From JADHUC01 sp964617665 (GTDB taxonomy: Bacteria > Planctomycetota > Planctomycetia > Pirellulales > Pirellulaceae), in contig CAZUAH010000406.1 of NCBI GenBank assembly GCA_964617665.1, forward strand, positions 1 through 12,674: a stretch of DNA of 12,674 bases. The letters run 5' to 3'. The notes beneath the pieces are model-generated. The model searched no databases. It was not told the origin of the DNA and saw nothing but the letters and a program-made list of their open reading frames with translations. This document shows positions 1-6,110 of this stretch, one piece after another. Position numbers and translations under genes: made by a program. Positions within the stretch are counted from its first letter, which is position 1. Each line of letters opens with the position of its first letter.

Positions 1-1052
1 GTTCTGCGACTTGGGAAGGCATGGCTTCCGAAGAAGGGACATGCACTGACGAACTGGCGGAAGTCGTGGCCGAATTGGCCAAGGGTGAGGTCGGTTTGAT
101 CATTTCGAGCCACGCCTATGTAAGCCCCGAAGGCCAGGCCAGCCCACGGCAAGTCGCGGTGTATGACGATAGGTTCGTCGATGGCCTGAGGCAGATGGCC
201 GATGCCGCTCATAATTATGGAAGCAGTATTGTCTTGCAGCTTGCCCACGCTGGCGTCCAAGCGAACACGTCGTTGACGAAGACGGAGGCGTTTGGCCCAT
301 CGGCTGCCGTTGGCAGGAGCGGTGAGGCCGGTCGTGCTATGGCGGGCGACGAGATCGAAGCCACGATCGAGGCGTTCGTCGAGGCCGCTCGGCGGGCCAG
401 AGACGCTGGATTCGACGGCGTGCAACTGCACGCGGCCCACGGCTATCTGTTGTCCCAGTTCCTGTCTCCGTATTTCAACAGGCGAACGGACCAGTACGGT
501 GGAAGCACCCAGAACAGAGCTCGCATCGTCCTGAGCATCCTCGAACGGATCGGGGACTCGTTGGGCGACGCGTTTCCCGCTCTGATCAAGATGAATTCCG
601 AGGATTTTCTTGAAGGCGGTTTGCAGGTTGAGGAAATGCTGCAGATAGCCGCGATGCTCGCCGAAGCGGGAATTGCCGGTATCGAAATGAGCGGCGGGAC
701 AATCGACCCGTCCGGCTATCAGATTCCCGTGCGCAGGAAGTCGCCTGTCACTGAAGACGAGGAAGTCTACTACCGTGACGCCGCTCGGCAGTTCAAAGAG
801 ACAATCGGCGTGCCACTGATCCTCGTCGGCGGCATTCGATCTTATGACGTAGCGAGGGAACTGATCGAGAATGGATCTGCAGACTACATCGCACTCAGCC
901 GTCCCCTGATCCGAGAGCCCCATCTCGTCGCCCGATGGAAGTCAGGCGACGCGCGCAAATCCGAATGCGAATCGTGTAACGGATGTTTTGGGCCGATCTT
1001 CAAAGGCCGTGGAATCTACTGTGTCCGGACCAATCGGGAGGAAAGAAGATGA
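1..1052 (+). CDS. NADH:flavin oxidoreductase, Old Yellow Enzyme family (5' partial)
   Basis: FMN-dependent ene-reductase/oxidoreductase of the OYE TIM-barrel family, probably cytoplasmic and reducing activated C=C bonds with NAD(P)H; the substrate is unknown. The reading frame is open to the window edge. The codons just before the ATG at 21 read SATWEG, continuing into MAS, which matches the conserved internal SATWEGMA segment of this family. The ATG at 21 is therefore internal, and about 25-30 residues lie upstream of the window. Other family marks are QLAHAGVQ, the FMN/substrate segment HAAHGYLLSQFLSP followed by N-R-x-D-x-YGGS, and the late phosphate-binding part LVGGIRS...ADYIALSRPLI. The C-terminus carries four cysteines spaced C-x2-C-x2-C-x11-C (codons 966-1022), close to the 4Fe-4S motif of 2,4-dienoyl-CoA reductase and trimethylamine dehydrogenase. 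The protein ends about ten residues later, without their NAD(P)-binding domains. Its stop overlaps the next start (ATGA), suggesting co-transcription. Confidence 0.93.
   Translation, partial: SATWEGMASEEGTCTDELAEVVAELAKGEVGLIISSHAYVSPEGQASPRQVAVYDDRFVDGLRQMADAAHNYGSSIVLQLAHAGVQANTSLTKTEAFGPSAAVGRSGEAGRAMAGDEIEATIEAFVEAARRARDAGFDGVQLHAAHGYLLSQFLSPYFNRRTDQYGGSTQNRARIVLSILERIGDSLGDAFPALIKMNSEDFLEGGLQVEEMLQIAAMLAEAGIAGIEMSGGTIDPSGYQIPVRRKSPVTEDEEVYYRDAARQFKETIGVPLILVGGIRSYDVARELIENGSADYIALSRPLIREPHLVARWKSGDARKSECESCNGCFGPIFKGRGIYCVRTNREERR
1037..1041 (+). promoter_or_regulatory. Ribosome binding site GGAGG for the DUF2314 gene
   Basis: GGAGG lies 7 nt before the ATG at 1049. It fixes the start of the downstream gene at 1049 rather than the in-frame upstream ATG at 983, which lies inside the oxidoreductase and would bury the hydrophobic N-terminus behind 22 unrelated residues. 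Confidence 0.75.
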
Positions 1053-1999
1053 TCTGGATCATACTTGGCGTGATCGTGGTGTTGGCCGCCGCTGTGGCGT
1101 ATTGGCGGATTCGCAGGCGGCGTCGGACTCGGCTGATATCTTTCGTGGCATTGGTGAAGGAGCCGGTCACGTTCGATCCGGCTGTGCTCGCCAGCATGGG
1201 AGGAAGGGTCTGGAACGCTGACCTGGGTGACGGCACAGCGGAAGGAGCCGACGGCTTCGTGGTCGGAGTTGGTATTACCAGTACGATCATGCACGATGGC
1301 CGAATGTTCCTCGTCAACAGTTTCCCCGTCCCCTACACTGAGGATGTCGAGGCGGCGGCGCAGGGTATTGCGGATACACGCATTCGCTCCTTGTTCCTCG
1401 AGCATCAAGCCTGGTTCTCCTTCGATGCCATGGGAGTCGACGGCACGACGTCCGAGGAAGAAATCCTCGATTGGTACCGGCGTCTGGGGAAGCTGTTCGC
1501 AGAGTTCTTGGACGAGAATTGCCTGCTGGTCTTTCTGCCGGACACTGAATGCGGATATCCAATCAACGAGGACACAGAAACGGCACTACGGTCCCAGGAT
1601 CCCGTCAGGGCCTTAGAAGAATCGTTGACTGTGCCGATCCTCGAAGTCTCGTCCGACGATCCGTTGATGAAGCAAGCCGTCGAGAAGGCCCACGAAACCT
1701 GGCCCGAATTTGTCGCCGCCTTTGAAAAGAGGGCCGGGGAGAATTTCTCGGTCAAGGCACCGGTCACCTATGGGGACAATACGGAGTTCATTTGGATCTC
1801 TGTCACCGCATTGGAGGGTGACAAGATCTACGGGATGCTAGGCAACGATCCCGCCGACTTGGGCCCACTCAAACTCGGCTCGAAGGTCTCGGTGCCCGTC
1901 GCAGACCTCAACGATTGGTGCTACATGGACTCTCAAGAGAATATGATCGGAGGATTCACCATCGAAGCCGTCCAAAAGGCGTCCCGGCGTCGATCGTGA
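1049..1999 (+). CDS. Membrane-anchored DUF2314 domain protein
   Basis: Protein of 316 residues with no known biochemical role. Residues about 1-18 form one hydrophobic segment (MIWIILGVIVVLAAAVAYW) followed by a run of arginines (RIRRRRRTR). This predicts an N-terminal anchor with the arginine-rich side, and probably the body, facing the cytoplasm. Residues about 30-200 form an alpha/beta region that I cannot assign firmly; it includes LVKEPVTFD and a stretch ending LVFLPDTE. Residues about 204-311 fit DUF2314 (YegJ-like): DDPLMKQAVEKAHETWPEF, then EFIWISV, GMLGNDP, LKLGSKVSVPVADLNDW and GGFTIEAV. The start at 1049 overlaps the stop of the upstream oxidoreductase by four bases and has a strong GGAGG site, so translational coupling is likely. 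No clear terminator hairpin with a T-run follows the stop. Confidence 0.85.
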   Translation: MIWIILGVIVVLAAAVAYWRIRRRRRTRLISFVALVKEPVTFDPAVLASMGGRVWNADLGDGTAEGADGFVVGVGITSTIMHDGRMFLVNSFPVPYTEDVEAAAQGIADTRIRSLFLEHQAWFSFDAMGVDGTTSEEEILDWYRRLGKLFAEFLDENCLLVFLPDTECGYPINEDTETALRSQDPVRALEESLTVPILEVSSDDPLMKQAVEKAHETWPEFVAAFEKRAGENFSVKAPVTYGDNTEFIWISVTALEGDKIYGMLGNDPADLGPLKLGSKVSVPVADLNDWCYMDSQENMIGGFTIEAVQKASRRRS

Positions 2000-2047
2000 C
2001 GGCGGTAACGACTCCTTCGTTCATAGGAAGCCTACCAGGGCGCACCT

Positions 2048-2076
2048 ATCGAATCCTCTGCGAGCCGAGCTACAAT
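2048..2076 (+). promoter_or_regulatory. Possible promoter for the sulfatase cluster (weak)
   Basis: TACAAT at 2071-2076 is a good -10 match (5 of 6 to TATAAT). Upstream at the right distance is only a poor -35 (TCGAAT at 2049-2054, 16-nt spacer). If used, transcription would begin near 2083 and the roughly 200-nt leader would contain all the hairpins described below. This is a consensus guess only. Confidence 0.22.
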
Positions 2077-2100
2077 TGATGCTCAACAACTACTAGAGTC

Positions 2101-2121
2101 CCCTCTCCCTCTGGGAGAGGG
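2101..2121 (+). repeat. 9-bp hairpin CCCTCTCCC / GGGAGAGGG
   Basis: A perfect 9-bp inverted repeat (2101-2109 with 2113-2121) encloses the 3-nt loop TCT. It overlaps a second possible stem, GGGCG (2119-2123) with CGCCC (2127-2131), so the two structures exclude each other. There is no T-run after it, so it is not a classic terminator. It looks like a dispersed intergenic palindrome; copy number in the genome cannot be judged from one window. Confidence 0.7.
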
Positions 2122-2148
2122 CGATTCGCCCCAGATGCTATACCTCTC

Positions 2149-2172
2149 GTTCCCAAGCTCCGGCTTGGGAAC
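2149..2172. repeat. 24-nt palindrome, left copy
   Basis: Perfect 10-bp stem GTTCCCAAGC / GCTTGGGAAC around the loop TCCG. Its reverse complement equals the right copy at 2227-2250 except for one loop base (23 of 24 identical), so the two copies lie in inverted orientation. Confidence 0.9.
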
Positions 2173-2226
2173 GCGTTTTTGGAGGCTCTGCTTTCCACCA
2201 TGCGAAGCGAGCCTTTGCGTTTTGCG

Positions 2227-2250
2227 GTTCCCAAGCGGGAGCTTGGGAAC
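2227..2250. repeat. 24-nt palindrome, right copy
   Basis: Perfect 10-bp stem GTTCCCAAGC / GCTTGGGAAC around the loop GGGA. It is the inverted partner of the copy at 2149-2172. Confidence 0.9.
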
Positions 2251-2284
2251 CAGGAACAACTACTTCTGGAGTTCACCTGTCATC

Positions 2285-4183
2285 ATGAAAAGAAGCCTCC
2301 TCGCCACTATCATCGTCTGCCTCACAATTGGTCTCGCCTCATTCGGTCGAGCGGCTGAACGCCCCAACGTGGTTTGGATCGTGTCCGAAGACAACTCGGT
2401 GCACTACCTTCGGCACTTTTTCCCTGGCGGTGCGGAGGCACCCAACATCGAGGCGCTCGCGAGACACGGGCTCACTTTCAATCACGCTTTCTCAAACGGG
2501 CCCGTCTGTTCGGTAGCGCGCACAACGTTGGCCACTGGCTGCTACGGTCCGCGCATCGGGACTCAATTTCATCGCAAGTACCAAATGGCTCCCATGCCCG
2601 AAGGGCTGCGAATGTTTCCCGCGTACCTTCGCGAGGCGGGCTACTACACGACCAACAATGCGAAGAAGGACTACAACGCTGTAGAGGGCACTGGAGTCTG
2701 GGACGAATCGTCCGGGAAAGCGTCCTGGCGCAATCGTCCAGATGAGTCGCAGCCCTTCTTTCACATGCAGTCGCATGGTCAATCGCACGAGAGTTCCCTG
2801 CACTTCAAGCAGGCAACTTATGAAGGCGAAGAGACCGCCACTGATCCCGATTCGGTGAAACTGGCAGACTACTTTCCGGACACGCCGCTGTTCCGTTACA
2901 CCCACGCCCGATATCACGACCGCATGGCAGTCATCGACGGTATCGTTGGCGATACGGTTGCCAAGCTGAGAGAAGATGGCCTCTTGGAGGACACGTTCAT
3001 TTTCTACTTCGGCGACCATGGCGGCGTGCTCCCGCGAAGTAAAGGCTATGCCTACGAGTCCGGACTGCACGTGCCGCTGGTCGTGCGCATCCCGGAGAAC
3101 TTCAAACGCCTCGTCGACACCGAAGTCGGCAGCCGGATCGGCGGTTTTGTGAGCTTCATCGACTTTGGCCCCACCACGCTTCAACTTGCCGGAGTCGAGG
3201 TTCCCAGCCAGGTCGATGGCAGGCCTTTCCTCGGAAACGGCGTTTCGATGAACGAGGTCAACTCGCGCGACGAGTCTTTCGGCTATGCCGACCGCTTTGA
3301 CGAAAAGTACGACCTGATCCGTTCGCTCCGAAAAGGCAAGTATCATTACATCCGCAACTACCAACCGTACTTGCCCGACGGTCTGCAGAACAACTACCGC
3401 TACAAGATGCTCGCATACGAAGAATGGCGCGAGCTTTTCAAAGCTGGCAAACTCAGCGGATCGCAACTTCAGTTCTTCCAGCCCAAGCCGGTCGAGGCCC
3501 TGTTCAACGTCGAGGCCGATCCTCACGAAGTCAACAATCTGGCCGACGATCCCGAACACGCCGAAGTGCTCGCCCGGCTGCGCTCGCGTCTACAACAGAT
3601 CGTGAAGGGCTTGCCCGATTTGAGCTTCTACCCAGAGAGCTATCTTGTAGCGAACGCCATGGAGAATCCTGTCGAATTCGGTCAGAGCCACACAGCCGAA
3701 ATCGCCGAGTTGGTCGATACGGCCGACCTCGCTTTGTTTCACCCCGCAAAGAATAGGCCGAGAATCGAGGCAGCGCTCAGGTCCGATAATCCCATGTTCC
3801 GCTACTGGGGAGTAATGGTTTGCAGTTCGTTCGGCAAGAAAGCTGCCGACTTCGCTATCTGCATCGAACCGCTCTTGAAGGACGATTGTGAAATCGTACG
3901 CGTTCGAGCGGCCGAATTCCTGGGCATCATCGGAAAGCAGAACCCCCAACCGATCCTCACCGAGATCGTCAACACAACGCAAGATCCGATCCTCGGCACG
4001 GAAGCTCTTAACTCCATCGTTTTCTTCCGCGACTTTTTCCAAGACCGCTACCCCGTCGAACGCTCGGACTTCCATCCCGTCAGCAAAGGAGCCGACATCG
4101 ACGACCGCCTGAACTACATCAACGGCGTGCCCTATCCACCCAGACCACCCAAAGCAAGAAAGGGTAGAAGGAAGAAGAATTGA
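2285..4183 (+). CDS. Secreted sulfatase with HEAT-like C-terminal extension
   Basis: Sulfatase of the alkaline-phosphatase superfamily (type I, formylglycine-dependent), about 632 residues. It would hydrolyse sulfate esters outside the cytoplasm; the substrate is unknown, likely a sulfated polysaccharide. Residues 1-24 are a Sec signal peptide (MKRSLLATIIVCL...GRAA). Metal-site residues are E35-D36 in WIVSEDN and D245-H246 in FYFGDHGG, followed by the catalytic lysine region RSKGYAYESGLHVP. The maturation motif at C75 is CSVAR followed by TTLATG. The usual motif is C-x-P/A-x-R, so valine replaces proline/alanine. After the typical ADPHEVNNLADD segment (about 412-423) there is an extension of about 150 residues with helical HEAT-like repeats, for example PMFRYWGVM and CEIVRVRAAEFLGIIG, ending in a very basic tail. 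The start at 2285 was chosen over the in-frame ATG at 2135 because the earlier part only translates the palindromic repeats. The stop overlaps a possible TTG start of the next gene. Confidence 0.93.
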   Translation: MKRSLLATIIVCLTIGLASFGRAAERPNVVWIVSEDNSVHYLRHFFPGGAEAPNIEALARHGLTFNHAFSNGPVCSVARTTLATGCYGPRIGTQFHRKYQMAPMPEGLRMFPAYLREAGYYTTNNAKKDYNAVEGTGVWDESSGKASWRNRPDESQPFFHMQSHGQSHESSLHFKQATYEGEETATDPDSVKLADYFPDTPLFRYTHARYHDRMAVIDGIVGDTVAKLREDGLLEDTFIFYFGDHGGVLPRSKGYAYESGLHVPLVVRIPENFKRLVDTEVGSRIGGFVSFIDFGPTTLQLAGVEVPSQVDGRPFLGNGVSMNEVNSRDESFGYADRFDEKYDLIRSLRKGKYHYIRNYQPYLPDGLQNNYRYKMLAYEEWRELFKAGKLSGSQLQFFQPKPVEALFNVEADPHEVNNLADDPEHAEVLARLRSRLQQIVKGLPDLSFYPESYLVANAMENPVEFGQSHTAEIAELVDTADLALFHPAKNRPRIEAALRSDNPMFRYWGVMVCSSFGKKAADFAICIEPLLKDDCEIVRVRAAEFLGIIGKQNPQPILTEIVNTTQDPILGTEALNSIVFFRDFFQDRYPVERSDFHPVSKGADIDDRLNYINGVPYPPRPPKARKGRRKKN

Positions 4184-4203
4184 GAACCGCACGATTTTTG
4201 TCC

Positions 4204-5340
4204 ATGAATCAGGTCGCAAGAAACCGTTGTGTCGTGGCCGCCGTACGGTTCGGCTGTGTTGTCATCCTCGCGCTTCATCCATGTCTGCTTCCGGTTCGCG
4301 CGGCCGACATGCCGCTGTGGACTCAATTCGAAATGAACCGCCAGGACGCTGGTGGCCGGTATCTGTGGACGGATGCGAAGAATTGGACGCGTGACGTCCC
4401 CCGAGCGGATCTGTGCGTCGAAATCGGCGATGACCATTCCGGGCAAGCCCTACACTGCGTGATCCCAACTGGCTGCGACGCAGTTTGTCTTGGCTTTGAG
4501 CTTGCCGAGCACGCAAGAACGCAAGGTACGACGCTCCGTCTGGAGAAAGGTGCTCGATTGACCGTCGCCGGATCGGCCATCTTGTCCAAGGACCGAGAAA
4601 GTTGGTTCTACGTGGACGGAACGCTGCGTTGTACAAACAAGCAGACGGATCTCCGCGTAGGTGGCCCCTGGGGGCGGCCCGATTTGAAAGAGCCGGCAAG
4701 CTGTCATTTGCTGGTGGGGCCTACCGGTGTTGTGGAGGCGTGGTTCATCGGAATCAACACAAGTTACCGAGCCGAGTCAATCCCATCCTCTCCGTGGGGA
4801 CCACGCTTTTTCGCCCGCTCGACCGGTTCGGAGATCGTCGTCGACGGAGGCAAGCTGGTCGCCCGGCAGGGTCTGCGCATGTCCACCTGCGACACCGCAC
4901 GTCCCGGTGCCCTACGGTTGCGGGGCAAAGCCACGTTCACCAACGAAAGGGAATCAGAACACGGCGTGGACATCTGGTGCGGCACCTGGGAGATCGACGG
5001 CGGGCAAGCGAAGATCCGCGTTGGCGATATCGAGTTCTGGGGCAATAAGTTTCAGGGCGCGGTCAACACAAAGACCAATGCCGTCTTGGGCTCGGGGCTT
5101 TCCGTCCTGAAGTTGACCGGCGACGGCGTCAGCACGATCCACGCTCGCACTGTCGATTTCGTCGATGCGGCCATCCTGGACGTCACGGAACTGAAAGTCC
5201 CCGCCGGTACCTACAAGATCATCGACGGGACATCGCTCGGCAGGACCAATCTCCAACTCCGCTCGGGAATCGACACCAACCGATGGAGCTTTCGATTTGA
5301 CAAGAGCCAGGGAGACCTACTACTGACATTTGCGCAGTGA
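4204..5340 (+). CDS. Secreted beta-solenoid-like protein, function unknown
   Basis: I do not recognise a named family. From ATG 4204 the protein has 378 residues. The N-terminus, MNQVARNR then a hydrophobic run to LLPVRAA, is a Sec signal peptide. The mature part starts with a W-x-x-x-x-NW pattern (LWTDAKNWTRDVPRADLCVEI) and continues with short repeating beta strands rich in G, V and L, such as GARLTVAGSAIL, GSEIVVDGGKLVARQGL, GALRLRGKATF and WEIDGGQAKIRVGDI. It ends with GTYKIIDGTSL and a final DLLLTFAQ. This layout is seen in secreted proteins of planctomycetes and verrucomicrobia that resemble PEP-CTERM or autotransporter-strand proteins, but no sorting motif is present. A TTG at 4180 (overlapping the sulfatase stop as TTGA, with GAAGGA before it) is an alternative start. 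I prefer 4204 because it gives a normal-length signal peptide. Tight linkage to the sulfatase suggests a shared extracellular role, possibly binding a polysaccharide; this is inference. Confidence 0.8.
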   Translation: MNQVARNRCVVAAVRFGCVVILALHPCLLPVRAADMPLWTQFEMNRQDAGGRYLWTDAKNWTRDVPRADLCVEIGDDHSGQALHCVIPTGCDAVCLGFELAEHARTQGTTLRLEKGARLTVAGSAILSKDRESWFYVDGTLRCTNKQTDLRVGGPWGRPDLKEPASCHLLVGPTGVVEAWFIGINTSYRAESIPSSPWGPRFFARSTGSEIVVDGGKLVARQGLRMSTCDTARPGALRLRGKATFTNERESEHGVDIWCGTWEIDGGQAKIRVGDIEFWGNKFQGAVNTKTNAVLGSGLSVLKLTGDGVSTIHARTVDFVDAAILDVTELKVPAGTYKIIDGTSLGRTNLQLRSGIDTNRWSFRFDKSQGDLLLTFAQ

Positions 5341-5369
5341 AAGGGCACCGTCCGATCACACGATCCGGA

Positions 5370-6080
5370 ATGATGACGAACGAACTCAAGGAAGTAACGA
5401 TCTACACCGATGGAGGCTGTCTCGGCAATCCAGGACGCGGCGGTTATGGTGTCGTGTTGTTGTATGGCGAACACCGCAAGGAGCTATCGGCGGGCTACCG
5501 TCTGACCACGAACAACCGCATGGAAATGATGGCGGCAATCGTGGGACTGGAGACTCTGAAGTTCCCGTGTCGCGTCACGCTGTACACGGATTCGGAGTAT
5601 CTGATCTACGGGGCGGCTTGCGCCGATCGCTGGCGAAGGGGCGGTTGGCGGTTGAATCCGCCCAAGACCAAGAAAGCTGCCAATCGCGATTCGTGGAAGC
5701 GGCTGCTTCAAGCCCGTGAACCGCATGAGGTCGAATTCCATTGGGTCAAGGGCCACGCCAATGTGACAGAGAACGAACGTTGTGACGCGTTGGCGACGCG
5801 GGCAGCCGATCATGGCGACCTTCAAGTGGATGAGGTCTACGAAAAGGAAAACCCCGCAAAACGCCCCGTCCTGGAAGCAGACTACCGACCGCCGCCTGGA
5901 ACGCCCCAGAAAATCACTCAAGAGGGGCAGCTCTGCCGTAAGTGTGGCTGCCCCGTGGAGAAGCGGATTCCTCGCAAGAGACCCAAGGCGGGGCAAACTT
6001 ACTACTTCGAGTACTATTTGTGGTGTCCTCGATGCGACGCGATGTATATGGTGGAAGGCGCGAAACGGCGAGTTGAGTAG
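5370..6080 (+). CDS. rnhA: Ribonuclease HI with C-terminal zinc ribbon
   Basis: Cleaves the RNA strand of RNA-DNA hybrids in the cytoplasm. All RNase HI marks are present, numbered from ATG 5370: D14 in YTDGGCLGNPGRGGYG, E52 in TTNNRMEMMAA, D74 in LYTDSEYL, H129 in WVKGHANVTENE and D139 in CDALA. The basic segment RWRRGGWRLNPPKTKKAANRD matches the substrate-binding handle. The enzyme domain ends near residue 145, the usual length for RNase HI. About 90 more residues follow, with a proline-rich linker and then C189-x2-C192 and C219-x2-C222 (also C194), which fit a zinc ribbon followed by a basic end. ATGs at 5370 and 5373 are both possible starts; a GTG at 5337 overlaps the upstream stop but has no good ribosome site. 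The gene ends 30 bp from the convergent minus-strand operon. Confidence 0.93.
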   Translation: MMTNELKEVTIYTDGGCLGNPGRGGYGVVLLYGEHRKELSAGYRLTTNNRMEMMAAIVGLETLKFPCRVTLYTDSEYLIYGAACADRWRRGGWRLNPPKTKKAANRDSWKRLLQAREPHEVEFHWVKGHANVTENERCDALATRAADHGDLQVDEVYEKENPAKRPVLEADYRPPPGTPQKITQEGQLCRKCGCPVEKRIPRKRPKAGQTYYFEYYLWCPRCDAMYMVEGAKRRVE

Positions 6081-6110
6081 AGGCCGTTCTAGAGCTTTGC
6101 ATCTAGTGAC

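Larger units (their letters stand above)
2149..2250. repeat. 102-bp REPIN-like composite palindromic element
   Basis: Two inverted copies of a 24-nt palindrome (2149-2172 and 2227-2250) flank a third hairpin. In that central hairpin, AGGCTC (2183-2188) pairs with GAGCCT (2209-2214) and GCTT (2190-2193) pairs with AAGC (2205-2208), leaving a single bulged T at 2189. AGGCTC occurs inside each copy at about the same distance when both are read outward-in, so the whole element is a quasi-palindrome. This is the layout of REP doublets (REPINs). No RAYT-type transposase is present in the window. The element ends 34 bp before the sulfatase start. Confidence 0.75.

Noticed and set aside
21..23. ATG at 21 as the true start of the OYE gene
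   Set aside because: The six codons before it continue the conserved SATWEGMA segment, so the gene begins upstream of the window.
2135..2284. Upstream in-frame extension of the sulfatase from ATG 2135
   Set aside because: It only translates the palindromic repeats and would hide the signal peptide starting at 2285.
2492..3559. 355-residue open frame on the minus strand opposite the sulfatase
   Set aside because: Antisense to well-supported sulfatase motifs, with no domain and no ribosome site; a shadow frame.
6089..6106. CTAGA / TCTAG inverted repeat between the convergent genes as a bidirectional terminator
   Set aside because: Only a 5-bp AT-rich stem with an 8-nt loop and no T-run; too weak to call.
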